Position numbers and translations under genes: made by a program. Shown piece by piece: positions 16,258-24,703 of a stretch of 64,000 bases of DNA. The number at the start of each line of letters is the position of its first letter. The first letter of the stretch is position 1. Where the stretch lies: positions 62,001-126,000 of the forward strand of contig NZ_CP021378.1 in NCBI RefSeq assembly GCF_002215495.1, read 5' to 3'. Origin of the DNA: Porphyrobacter sp. CACIAM 03H1. Its GTDB lineage: Bacteria > Pseudomonadota > Alphaproteobacteria > Sphingomonadales > Sphingomonadaceae. The notes below the pieces were generated by a model, which saw only the letters and a list, made by a program, of their open reading frames with translations, was not told the DNA's origin and ran no database searches.

Positions 16258-17136
16258 TCACTCATCGCCCAACCATTCCGCAGCCTTCGCCGCCGCGCTG
16301 GCGGCGGTGAAGATCGCGCGGTTGTCGCCCTTCAGAACCTTCAGCCAGCTTGCGAGGTAGCAGGCATGATCGGGGCGCGGGGTGACCGACAGCCCGAGGT
16401 CGCCGCACAGGAAGGCTGAACCAAGCTCGGCGACCAGCTCTTCCATGGCATAGGCCTCGTCGCCAAAGCGCTTGCCAAAGGTACGGGCGAGACGGTGATC
16501 GGCCCCGGTCCAGTGGACCAGCTCGTGGAGCAGGATGGCATACCAGTTCTGCTCGGCGCTGGCGGTGTCGGTGGCGAAGAACCGCTCGCGGTCGGGCATA
16601 GTGATCGTGTCGGTGGACGGCGTGTAGTGGGCACTCTCGCCCTGAACGCGGATGGCAGCCCCGGTGCCAGCGATGAAGGTCTCGACATCGGGGATGGGAT
16701 CGAAGGTCTCGGCTTCCGGCACCTCGGGCAAGGCATAGCCTTCGACCTGCGCGATGTTGAACACATGCGAGCCCTGCGCGAAGATCCGGCCTGCGTTTTC
16801 GCGCGCCTCGTCTTCGCTGGCCTCGGCGTTGTCCAGCACCTTGTAGAACACGATCGGCGAGGCCTTTTCGCCCTTGCGGACCTGCGCGCCCAGCGACTGC
16901 CACTGGCGATAGGTCGCCCAGAGACCATGCCCGAAGTCCTGCGCCTCAGCGCTGGCCCAGAGGGCGAGGACATTGACCCCGCGATAGGCCTTGCGGGTGA
17001 CCGCATTGATGGGCCGGGTCAGCGGGGCGCTGCTGCGGTGCCAGGGGAGCGTGTAGTCGCCGGTGCCGCGCTCCAGCGCGGCGACGATCTGGTTGGTGAT
17101 TGTGTCGTAGATGCTGGCGGTTGCGGAGCTGGCCAT
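16258..17136 (-). CDS. ArdC-like antirestriction protein (ssDNA-binding, zincin peptidase)
   Basis: A 292-residue protein with the ArdC/TraC-primase N-terminal domain (residues 8-130: IYDTITNQIVAALERG, PWHR, PINAVTRKAYRGVNVLALW, WQSLGAQVRKGEKASPIVFYK) and a C-terminal zincin-like peptidase with HELVH (204-208) and a third-ligand-type Glu in EELVAELG (232-239). ArdC-type proteins enter the recipient with transferred DNA and protect it from restriction. ATG 17136 has AAGGAT upstream. It lies between the relaxase gene and the RM-like operon on the same strand; its stop overlaps a possible GTG start of the latter. It suits the mobilizable nature of the island. Confidence 0.9.
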   Translation of the reverse strand: MASSATASIYDTITNQIVAALERGTGDYTLPWHRSSAPLTRPINAVTRKAYRGVNVLALWASAEAQDFGHGLWATYRQWQSLGAQVRKGEKASPIVFYKVLDNAEASEDEARENAGRIFAQGSHVFNIAQVEGYALPEVPEAETFDPIPDVETFIAGTGAAIRVQGESAHYTPSTDTITMPDRERFFATDTASAEQNWYAILLHELVHWTGADHRLARTFGKRFGDEAYAMEELVAELGSAFLCGDLGLSVTPRPDHACYLASWLKVLKGDNRAIFTAASAAAKAAEWLGDE

Positions 17137-17359
17137 GGTGGTAAATCCTTCGTCCTGTCGTTGGGAACGCGGATGAAGGGACGGGCCGGATGGCCGGGCG
17201 GGTCAGCGCGAAGCGCAGAACAGCCAACACGGGAGGGCGAAGCCCGAATGGAGCGGGCAGGCTGTTGATCCCGCCCGGCACGGCCTGTCACGAGAGGGAG
17301 CAGTTCATTCCAATGACAGGGCGAAGGATGCCATGGCCCTGCGTTTACGCATCACACGA

Positions 17360-20110
17360 TCAGCCGAGACCAGCTCCCAGGGACTTCGCCTTGGACGCCT
17401 CTGGCGCACTCACCTCCATTGCGGTCTGCTTTTCGCCCGCGCGCTCATGGATCGCGCGGATCAGCCGCGCCTTGTCGTCGGTGACGACAATGGCTTCGGA
17501 CTTTGCGCGCGAGAGCGCGACGTAGAGCATCTTCTGATCGACCAGATTGGCAGAGCGGCTGTCGGCGTGGATCAGGACACGCTCGGCGGTCTGGCCCTGT
17601 GCTGCGTGGGCAGTCTGGACATAGGCATGGCGCAGATGGGCGTCGCGGGGGTCGGTCAAATCAAGCCGCTGCTCGCGGCCATTGGCCAGCGCGATGGTTG
17701 CCTGCTGCCGCTCGGGATCGATACTGGTGACGGTGCCGCGCAGCCCGTTGATGCGTCCGGCCTCGCGGTCGTTGCGGGTGAACTGCACCCGGTCGCCCGC
17801 CTGAAGCTCCATCGCCTTTGGCTCGAACACCTCCACCTTGCCCGAACCCCACTGGCGCATCCGCCAGTCGATGGCTGAGCCGTCGGCGGACTTCAATGAT
17901 ATCGCGGCCTTTTCCGGATCAATGCGCTCGACCCGGTAGGCGGCCCCGCGCGTCACGCCCTTGTCGGCATAGTCGCGGGCAAAGCGGACGACATCGCCGA
18001 TGGCATAGCTTGCGGCCTGCCGGGTTTCAGCGCGGGTCAGGCCCTTGGCCTCAAGCGCCTCGAACCGGACGGCGGCGGATGATAGCTCGCCGCGCTGCGC
18101 CAGCTGCTGGCGGATCATGATGGTGAGGGTGTCGCGCCCGTCACGCGACGGCTCGATCACAAGAGTGCGCGCGCGCTCCGCAGGACTCAAGGCAACATAG
18201 CGCTGTGCCATCGTCGCTAGACAGGCATCCCTGCTTGCATCTTCGATCACGTCGCCTCCGCCGCGCTCCAGCGCGGCCAGAGCCTTGCCGGCATGGCCCT
18301 CGATTGACGCCATGACGGCTTCGCGGGTGTCGGCATTGGTCTGGCGGACGACGCTGGCGAGTTTCGCGGTGGCCATGCCAGCCTGCTGCAACTGGGCAAA
18401 GGCCGCGCCTGGACCGACCGATCCGAGCTGCCTGACGTCGCCGACCAGCACAAGCCGCGCACCGGCCTTGTCGGCGCTGGCCATCAAAGCCGCCATATCT
18501 TGCGCCGAGAGCATCGAAGCCTCATCGACGATCCAGACCGCACCCTTGCCCAGCCCCTTGCCCTCGGGTGAGACAAGGTGCCGCGCGACCGTATCGCTGC
18601 GCAGACCAAGCGCTTCTCCCAGAACGGTGGCTGCCGATGCAGTCGGCGCGAGCGCCGTCACAGCAAGTCCGCTCTTCGCTGCCTCGCGGGCATAGGTCGC
18701 CAGTACGGTCGTCGTCTTGGCGGTCCCCGCATAGCCCTGAACTGCAGTAAAACGGTCGCGCGAGGTGAGTAGCGCAGCAGTCGCTCGCTTCTGATCATCC
18801 GTCCAGGCAAAGCCCGCGCGTGCGGATTGCCGCGCGGCGCGCTCAACTGCCCGCGCAGCGGCGAGCGGCGATGCCAGCGGAGCGGCCACGGCGCGCCCGG
18901 CGGCTTCAAGGCGCAGCATGGTCTGCTCGGTCGCAATGGCGTCGGGCGTGGTGAAGCCTGCAAACTCCGCCCCGCGCCGGTCAAGGAACACGCGTGGGAC
19001 CAGCGCGCCACGCTCGCCCGCTTGGCCAATGGCGGCGCTGATGGCGCTGTGGCTGATCCTGCCAAAGGCATAGTCGCCCGCCTCACGCGCCAGCGTGCTG
19101 GCCGGGAACACGGCCTGCCGCTCGGACAGCTTGGCAGCAGCCCAAGCGACAGCGCGCACTGCAAGGATGTCAGGGCTCGCCGCCAGTTCGCCTGCCTTTG
19201 CCCGCTCTTCGGCCTCTGCGATGACGCGCGCCTGCGCTGCCTCGCCAAAGCCTGTCGCTTCTGCCTTCGCGCGCCATTCGACCTGCAGGGTCTTGTGGTC
19301 GGTGTGGCTCTTCGCCTCGCGGGTATCGAGCGCCGCGATCTGTTTCTCCGCGGCGCTCGCTTCCTCCCGGCTCGTGCCGCGCTCGGCAAGCCGCGCATCG
19401 ATCGCGGCGGTGCGCTGGCTGAGCGCCTCGATTACTTTGTCAGGCACGCCCGCAATCTCGAACATCGCGTCCTTGCCAGACTCAATCCGGTAACCGATCT
19501 GCGCAGCACCATGCGCCAGCTCTTGGCGATAGATTGCGCCGATCTCCTTTTGCAGCTGGTAGAAGGCACGCGGCTCGAGGCTGCGCCAATTGCCATCCTT
19601 GTCCTGCGTCGCGTTGAGAATCACCGCATGGGTATGGAGCTGCGGGTCCTGAGCGCGGCTCGTGGCATGGCGGAAGGTGGCAATGGCGAGGTTGCCGGTT
19701 TCCTCGCGCCGCACCTCCCCGCCCTCGCGCACGCGGGTTGCCGCCATATGCTGTTCTACATGGGACAGCGCGGCTTTGACGGCTGCGGCATGCGCAGCGA
19801 TCAGCCGCTTGTCGCCGGCAACCTCGGCCATAATTGAGACCGACTTGGGCGCGGAGAAGGTGATATCCCAGCCCGGCCGATGCTCGACCTGGCCATCACG
19901 GGTAGTGCCAAGCTGCTGCCCGGCAACGCGGCCTTCGAGCAGCTCGGCAAACTCCACGCGGTCTACCTCACCGGAGAGGCCCAGCGATGCGGCGGCCTCT
20001 CCGAACCATTCCGAGGGAGCAAAGCCGCCCTCGGCATAGTAGTCGTCAGCCTCGTAGTAGCTGGCTGCCTGCCCGGCGCTGGTCAGGGCAGAGACCGAAG
20101 CCACCATCAC
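17360..20110 (-). CDS. MobF-family conjugative relaxase/helicase (TrwC/TraI type)
   Basis: A 916-residue two-domain protein. The relaxase domain has N-terminal tyrosine pairs (YY at 18-19 and 24-25) and the three-histidine metal site RHATSRAQDPQLHTHAVILN (H148, H159, H161). The helicase domain has a RecD-like Walker A (GYAGTAKTTT, near 455-464), DEASML and QLGSVGPG, and ends with UvrD-like motifs (AHAAQGQTAERVL, YVALSRAK). It would nick oriT, stay bound to the 5' end and unwind the transferred strand. The length is typical of TrwC. It overlaps the coupling-protein gene by ATGA. No pilus or channel genes accompany it. Confidence 0.95.
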   Translation of the reverse strand: MMVASVSALTSAGQAASYYEADDYYAEGGFAPSEWFGEAAASLGLSGEVDRVEFAELLEGRVAGQQLGTTRDGQVEHRPGWDITFSAPKSVSIMAEVAGDKRLIAAHAAAVKAALSHVEQHMAATRVREGGEVRREETGNLAIATFRHATSRAQDPQLHTHAVILNATQDKDGNWRSLEPRAFYQLQKEIGAIYRQELAHGAAQIGYRIESGKDAMFEIAGVPDKVIEALSQRTAAIDARLAERGTSREEASAAEKQIAALDTREAKSHTDHKTLQVEWRAKAEATGFGEAAQARVIAEAEERAKAGELAASPDILAVRAVAWAAAKLSERQAVFPASTLAREAGDYAFGRISHSAISAAIGQAGERGALVPRVFLDRRGAEFAGFTTPDAIATEQTMLRLEAAGRAVAAPLASPLAAARAVERAARQSARAGFAWTDDQKRATAALLTSRDRFTAVQGYAGTAKTTTVLATYAREAAKSGLAVTALAPTASAATVLGEALGLRSDTVARHLVSPEGKGLGKGAVWIVDEASMLSAQDMAALMASADKAGARLVLVGDVRQLGSVGPGAAFAQLQQAGMATAKLASVVRQTNADTREAVMASIEGHAGKALAALERGGGDVIEDASRDACLATMAQRYVALSPAERARTLVIEPSRDGRDTLTIMIRQQLAQRGELSSAAVRFEALEAKGLTRAETRQAASYAIGDVVRFARDYADKGVTRGAAYRVERIDPEKAAISLKSADGSAIDWRMRQWGSGKVEVFEPKAMELQAGDRVQFTRNDREAGRINGLRGTVTSIDPERQQATIALANGREQRLDLTDPRDAHLRHAYVQTAHAAQGQTAERVLIHADSRSANLVDQKMLYVALSRAKSEAIVVTDDKARLIRAIHERAGEKQTAMEVSAPEASKAKSLGAGLG

Positions 20111-21951
20111 ACCGGTCCCGCCTCTGGTCCTGCCTTGGTGCCTGACTCCGGTTCAGAGGCAGAAGGGACGGTAATCGCGCTGACCCGGCTCCACAGGGTG
20201 CTCGCCGGATCGCCCGCGATAAAGGCAGGCTGGCGCGGCGAGCCCCGCCGCGTGATGTGCTCGGCAGTAAGCCCGATCCGCGCAACCGGCAGGCCATCAG
20301 GCAGCAGCAGAAAGCCCTGATGCGGGGGAAGACGCAGTTCGCTTTCGAGCACAGCCGCGCGGAACTGGCGCTCTGTGGCAATGGCGGTGCGGGGCACCTC
20401 TTTGCCGATCATCAAGGTGTCAGTGGCGACCCGCATTTCGACCTCGCACTGGCCGATGGTCTCGCTGGCCCACTGGCGGGTTTCGCGGTCAACGGTCTGC
20501 AGGAACAGCTTGGTGTTGCAGCAGGCCAGCATGGCCTCGGCGATGTTGTCGCCGTAGCGATGGCGCATCTGACCCAGCGCCTGAAAGGTGAGCACGATCG
20601 CCGCCCCGAACTTGCGGCCTTCGGGGAGAAGGCGGGCAAGGTTCTCGACGCGGGGAAGGTCGGCCAGCTCATCGAGCACGAACCAGATGCGCCGATCGGG
20701 CGATGGCGAAAGCCCGAGCACCGCGCTCGCAGCACATTCGAGCCAGCAGGCCATCAGCGGCTTGGCGGCCTCGAAATAGTCCTCCTTGCGCGGGACAAAG
20801 ATCCAGGGCTTGGCCCCCTCGATCCGGTCCAGTCCGACGATGAAATCCCGGAAGGCAAAGCGCGTCGCATTCTGCTGTTCGACCTTCAGGAACTGGATCA
20901 GGTTCGCGGCCTTCGCCAGCATGAAGAGCACGCTGCCGGTGGCGCGGTCGGCATCATCGGCAAAGGTTCGGGCCGAGGATGTATGGCCCAGCCAAGCCTT
21001 CAACTGCTCCTTGCTCTTGACCTGCAAGGCATCGAGCAGAGCCTCGAGACTGCCGTTCTTCTCCGCCCACAAGGACCGCATCATGTTGGCCACCAGAATG
21101 CGGCTCGTCTCGAGCCACACATCGTCATCCTGGCTGCCGGTTTCAGAGACCAGCTGGCGCGCGATGCGGTCGGCATCGGCGGGGTGGGATATCTCGTCAA
21201 AAGGCGACCAGAACGCGCAGCGGGCATCGAATGGGTTGAGGATGATGTCGCCGCGCGCGGGGTTGTAATAGTGGGCGATGAACTCGCCCGAGGTGTCGTA
21301 GACGAGGGCCGCTTCCCCACGCGCTTCGATGCCGTCGAGCATCTGCCGCAAGACGGTGGTCTTGCCGCTGCCAGTGGTACCGAGAAAGGCGAAGTGCCGG
21401 GTCTCGATCCGCTGCGGAATGGGGACCGGGCCGATCTGCAGGGCACGGCTTCCAGCGAGCAAACGCGTCTGTGCTGCGACATCTTCCTGGCGCGCCAGAC
21501 GGGTCCCGCCGATCACCCGGTCGGCCAGCGTATCCTGCCCCTGTGCGGACATGGTGCGCTGGAGCAGCCAGGCCGCCAGCAATCCCAACGCGCACCCCAG
21601 AATTGCCCCGATGATGAGCAGGGTTACGGCCTTGGAGAAGGTGCCTGCGATCAGCGGCTCGTTGGCAAAAGCAGCCGCTGAAACGGTAAAACGGCGTCCC
21701 TCCAGCGACACGTTCATCATCAGGTCCTTGCCCGCCATCTCGCCCAGCATGACGAGCAGCCTGGCCCCCAGACATTGGCCTGAGACCTTGAGCTCGGCGG
21801 CGTTCATGACGAACTGCGGCGCGATGATTGCGCCGGCCCCGCCGGACAGCAGAACGAGCCGGGCAAAGAACCCGAAGCGCTGCTGCCATTGGGCCATGCG
21901 CACGCGCCACAGCGCGTGGGCACGAGTGACGAAATCGGTACCGGCGGTCAT
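20107..21951 (-). CDS. type IV coupling protein (TraD/TrwB, VirD4-like)
   Basis: A 614-residue inner-membrane ATPase. Two N-terminal membrane segments lie near residues 27-48 and 127-150 (ending LGCALGLLAAWLLQ). Walker A is LGTTGSGKTTV near 206-216 and Walker B is WFVLDELADLP. The RQMLDGIEARG and LQTVDRETRQWASETIGQCE regions match the TrwB/TraD family. It docks the relaxosome to a type IV secretion channel, which must come from elsewhere because none is encoded here. Its start overlaps the stop of the small accessory gene (ATGA) and its stop overlaps the relaxase start, so the three form a translationally coupled mobilization operon. Confidence 0.93.
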   Translation of the reverse strand: MTAGTDFVTRAHALWRVRMAQWQQRFGFFARLVLLSGGAGAIIAPQFVMNAAELKVSGQCLGARLLVMLGEMAGKDLMMNVSLEGRRFTVSAAAFANEPLIAGTFSKAVTLLIIGAILGCALGLLAAWLLQRTMSAQGQDTLADRVIGGTRLARQEDVAAQTRLLAGSRALQIGPVPIPQRIETRHFAFLGTTGSGKTTVLRQMLDGIEARGEAALVYDTSGEFIAHYYNPARGDIILNPFDARCAFWSPFDEISHPADADRIARQLVSETGSQDDDVWLETSRILVANMMRSLWAEKNGSLEALLDALQVKSKEQLKAWLGHTSSARTFADDADRATGSVLFMLAKAANLIQFLKVEQQNATRFAFRDFIVGLDRIEGAKPWIFVPRKEDYFEAAKPLMACWLECAASAVLGLSPSPDRRIWFVLDELADLPRVENLARLLPEGRKFGAAIVLTFQALGQMRHRYGDNIAEAMLACCNTKLFLQTVDRETRQWASETIGQCEVEMRVATDTLMIGKEVPRTAIATERQFRAAVLESELRLPPHQGFLLLPDGLPVARIGLTAEHITRRGSPRQPAFIAGDPASTLWSRVSAITVPSASEPESGTKAGPEAGPV

Positions 21952-22322
21952 CGCTCGCCCTCCCCGGCCAGCTTGCGCTGGCGCTCGAATGCGGCCCGCG
22001 CTTCAGCGGCGATCGCCTCGTCAGATGTGCGACCACCGAGCGCCGAACTGCGCGCATAGGCATAGGCTGCGCAGGCCGTGAACAGGGTGCGGTCAAGCAC
22101 CCGTTCGGCATCGGCAAGGCGCTCTGATATCGACCCGATCACGCTGGCCATTTCGGCGAGATCGGTCTCCCGGTCGGCGCCATGCAGGAGCGCAAGGAAG
22201 CCTGCATCGATGACCTTCAGCAGCAAGGCATATTCCGACAGACCGCGCCGGTTTGCGAAGCCGGTAAGCGTCCTTGCCTGCGAAGGATTGAGGCGGATGG
22301 TCCGCTTGATGAAGCTTGCCAT
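21948..22322 (-). CDS. small relaxosome accessory-like protein
   Basis: A 124-residue protein beginning MASFIKRTIRLNPSQARTL, a beta strand followed by helices resembling ribbon-helix-helix or MobC-like DNA-binding proteins; the remainder is helical (SVIGSISERLADAERVLDR). ATG 22322 has GGGAGG seven bases upstream. It is the first gene of the accessory-coupling-relaxase operon and lies beside the non-coding stretch that may hold oriT, so a role in relaxosome assembly is likely by position. I do not recognise the family with certainty. Confidence 0.65.
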   Translation of the reverse strand: MASFIKRTIRLNPSQARTLTGFANRRGLSEYALLLKVIDAGFLALLHGADRETDLAEMASVIGSISERLADAERVLDRTLFTACAAYAYARSSALGGRTSDEAIAAEARAAFERQRKLAGEGER

Positions 22323-22536
22323 CACGACCTCCCGCGCGCGCTCGAAGCGCGCGCTGGAAATGGCGCAATTGCGACGTTTGTGGTGGCTGCGCTGAACGAG
22401 CGCGCTTTGCGCGCGCCCCGAAAACCGCAGAAATCCTCGCTGCACGCGTGCGTGGGGTGTGTATCCCTTTTCCGGGCCCGATGCATCGCATCGTGGCCCT
22501 TCACAGGTTCCGGTGAATAGTCCTGACTGTGCATCA
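22323..22536. other. candidate oriT region
   Basis: A 214-base non-coding gap upstream of the mobilization operon, rich in inverted repeats. GGGCCCGATGC (22474-22484) pairs with GCATCGTGGCCC (22488-22499) as an 11-bp stem with one bulge and a 3-base loop. Further dyads are GCGCGCTTTGCGCGC (22400-22414) and GCGCGCTCGAAGCGCGC (from about 22334). It also holds AAAACCGCAGAAATC (22421-22435), repeated near attL. oriT usually lies next to the relaxase operon; the nick site cannot be assigned. Confidence 0.45.
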
Positions 22537-23058
22537 CTAGATTTCCCCAAGTGGCCGCTCGAAGCGCGCGAATGCGCGGATCTGACGCTCGGCTTCAGCG
22601 TCGGCGGCAGCACGGTCGGGGAACGGCTTTTCAGGAAGCGCGGGGACGAATGTGAGGTCCTTGTCCTGCATCCACTTGCGCACTGACCGATCGACCACAA
22701 CACGCAGTGCCTCGCGCAAATCGAAAGCATCTTCAGGGGACAATCGGGCCCATTGGAGATTGTGGAGAATGAACCCGCCGAGCGGGTATGTCTTGTCGCC
22801 GATAGCGACCAGGGGACCTTCAAATTGGGCCGAGAATTCCTCGCCCTTGAAGCGATCGATCATGGGTCGTTCGAAGTAGAGCCAGTCGGCGATGAAGTTG
22901 CGGTAGCAGCTGCCATCGAGGCCCGGGCGGCTGAGCCGCCTGACGTAATCGTCGATCAGCAGTTCTGTCAGAGACTTGTATCGGTCACTGACCGGGGCGC
23001 GAACGAGCGCCCAGCCTTCCGCGCGCAAGGCGGCTTCCAACATGGAGAAAATGGACAT
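22537..23058 (-). CDS. hypothetical protein of mobilization region
   Basis: A 173-residue protein of unknown function. It starts MSIFSMLEAALRAEGWALV, has an Arg/Tyr/Asp-rich middle (SLTELLIDDYVRRLSRPG, NFIADWLYFERPMIDRF) and a charged C-terminus (AADAEAERQIRAFARFERP). ATG 23058 is used because a start at 23136 would overlap the alpA-like gene by 34 bases; no strong ribosome site is visible for either. It has no signal peptide or membrane segment. It lies 44 bases after the AlpA-type gene on the same strand, which suggests joint transcription and a role in element maintenance or transfer. Confidence 0.6.
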   Translation of the reverse strand: MSIFSMLEAALRAEGWALVRAPVSDRYKSLTELLIDDYVRRLSRPGLDGSCYRNFIADWLYFERPMIDRFKGEEFSAQFEGPLVAIGDKTYPLGGFILHNLQWARLSPEDAFDLREALRVVVDRSVRKWMQDKDLTFVPALPEKPFPDRAAADAEAERQIRAFARFERPLGEI

Positions 23059-23102
23059 GGTGGGGATGCTTTCTGCGGGCCACGGCCCGCCAAATGAGGG
23101 GG

Positions 23103-23294
23103 TCAGTAGCGGCGCAGCGGAAGGGCGTTGATCCATTCCGAGATGTCGGCGGCGCGCCAGCGAATGCGTCCGCCGCCGATGTCGACAGGGTGGGGGAAGC
23201 CCCCTTTGCGCATCTTCCTCCAGATGGTGGAGCGGCTGCGGATACCAGTGAGGCGCAGGACCTCCTGGCAGGTAATCAGTTCGGTATTCGACAT
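23103..23294 (-). CDS. AlpA-family transcriptional regulator
   Basis: A 63-residue winged-helix/MerR-like DNA-binding protein of the AlpA/excisionase type: ITCQEVLRLTGIRSRSTIWRKM, KGGFPHPVDIGGGRIRW, then DISEWINALP. This matches the standard AlpA layout (HTH, FP-P...G-R-W, W). Such proteins act as regulators or excisionases of integrated elements, often with P4-type integrases as here. ATG 23294 has GAGGAA in front of it; upstream frame is read-through. It may control excision and the downstream mobilization genes. Confidence 0.9.
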   Translation of the reverse strand: MSNTELITCQEVLRLTGIRSRSTIWRKMRKGGFPHPVDIGGGRIRWRAADISEWINALPLRRY

Positions 23295-23781
23295 GACAGA
23301 TTCCTCTTCATTCAAGGTTCTGTCACTGGCGCCGCACTCCCCTCCGGAGTGGTGGGTTGGCCGCCGCACGGCGAGCCGCACGGCGATCATTCATTCAACC
23401 CGACACCTCTGCCTGAGCTTCAGTGACCCTCAGAAGCTATGTGCGACGCCGGGCTGTAGGAAAGAACAAAACGGGATCATAAACCGTTCTATTTGACGCG
23501 TGGACGGCTATGGACGCACCGGGACGCATCGAGTTGGGCACAGTTCCCATGAGCGGGCAGCCAAGGCTGGATTTCGTCGGTGATCAGCGGCAGCAGCGCC
23601 GCATTATGGCGACGTTTGCGGACGGAATCTGAGCGACTCGGTTGCGCCCATCTATCGTCACGAGCCCAGGCTTCGCCGAGCCCTCCTTGGCGACGTAAAC
23701 AGTATCGGTTGCGAGCCTTGGCAGCGGCGAAAGTCGGGCATCCGGCCTGCATGGTCTGGCACAAGCGAGCCACGCACACGG
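23295..23781. other. 487-base region without a supported gene
   Basis: The alpA promoter should lie here. CCGCACGGCGA is repeated directly at 23364-23374 and 23376-23386. A minus-strand frame at 23489-23779 (96 codons) begins 3 bases before the end of the toxin gene and is rich in Arg/Cys/His without recognisable features, so I do not call it. The area may hold remnants of earlier cargo. Confidence 0.5.
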
Positions 23782-24699
23782 TCAGGCAAACAGCACATTC
23801 TCCAAGGCAGATATCAGTTCATTTCGCTTCCCGTCAGGAAGTCGATCGAGGTTCTGTCGCTTCCAAAGAACGGCAGGCAATTTGTCAGCTCCAGGTATGC
23901 CGAGAAGGTCCCAATCGGGCGTGCCTTTCTTGAAGCCGACCAGGAAATGCCGATGAGCTTCGGGCATTTCACCGACCATCGCAGTGATCAGCGCCTCGCG
24001 CGCGGCTTCAAGTTCGGCAAGGTCGACTGGCTCGATGGTCATGCCGACAAACCCCCGCGCGTATTCCTCTGCCAGTGGTTTTCGTGCGGGGGCGAGGATC
24101 TCTGCCATCGGCCGATTATGGCTTATGAGATAGACAAGGAATGCCCGGCGCAGTTCGTCCCCTATGCCCTCGTGTGCGAGAAGGTCGCGCACATCAAACA
24201 GGTCGCGCGGGTGCTGGCGATCAAGAGCCGCGACGATCTTGCCGGCATAGAGATCGGCAAAGGAGACAACCTGCATTTCGGCAAAGCCGAATTCCTCTTC
24301 GACCCTTGCCACCACAGGCGTGATGGCAGGTTCGTAGACTGTGCCGCGCAATACCGGCGTGATCTCAATCTTGATCTGCACATCCCCGGAACGGACGATC
24401 AGTTTGGTGACGATGTCGTCGCCAGCAGAGCGGGACGGATTGATCTTCGCGCCTGGAATGCCGCCGCCAATCTGCTCTGCAATTCGCATCATGGCGGCAT
24501 CTATGGCCTTGAGCGATGTGGAGCGGTCCTCGACCGGCAGATAGGTCAGATCAATGTCGACAGACAGGCGCGGCATGTCGCGCACAAACAGATTGATCGC
24601 AGTCCCGCCCTTCAGGGCAAATGCCTGCTTCCTGGCGACAAAAGGGATGGTGCGGATCAGGAGCGCGACTTGCTGCCGGTAGGTATCAAGGAAAGGCAT
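23782..24699 (-). CDS. AbiEii/AbiGii-family nucleotidyltransferase toxin
   Basis: A 305-residue nucleotidyltransferase of the type IV toxin-antitoxin/abortive-infection family. The motif FALKGGTAINLF (27-38) is followed by SVDIDLTYLP (46-55) with the catalytic aspartates D48 and D50, and a third acidic residue is expected in the IKIEITPVLRG strand. Related toxins transfer nucleotides to tRNA or other targets and halt growth after phage infection. ATG 24699 is 4 bases past the antitoxin stop, with GGGAGG just upstream inside it. A C-terminal helical domain (AREALITAMVGEMPEAHRHFL) follows. Complete length and motifs suggest it is functional. Confidence 0.9.
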   Translation of the reverse strand: MPFLDTYRQQVALLIRTIPFVARKQAFALKGGTAINLFVRDMPRLSVDIDLTYLPVEDRSTSLKAIDAAMMRIAEQIGGGIPGAKINPSRSAGDDIVTKLIVRSGDVQIKIEITPVLRGTVYEPAITPVVARVEEEFGFAEMQVVSFADLYAGKIVAALDRQHPRDLFDVRDLLAHEGIGDELRRAFLVYLISHNRPMAEILAPARKPLAEEYARGFVGMTIEPVDLAELEAAREALITAMVGEMPEAHRHFLVGFKKGTPDWDLLGIPGADKLPAVLWKRQNLDRLPDGKRNELISALENVLFA

Positions 24700-24703
24700 T
24701 CCC

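Noticed and set aside
22474..22499. Terminator of the 22537-23058 gene
   Set aside because: Position fits, but the hairpin has a bulge and is not followed by T; oriT structure is at least as likely.
23489..23779. Possible 96-residue protein next to the AbiE toxin
   Set aside because: No ribosome site, odd Cys/His/Arg composition, no recognisable motif.
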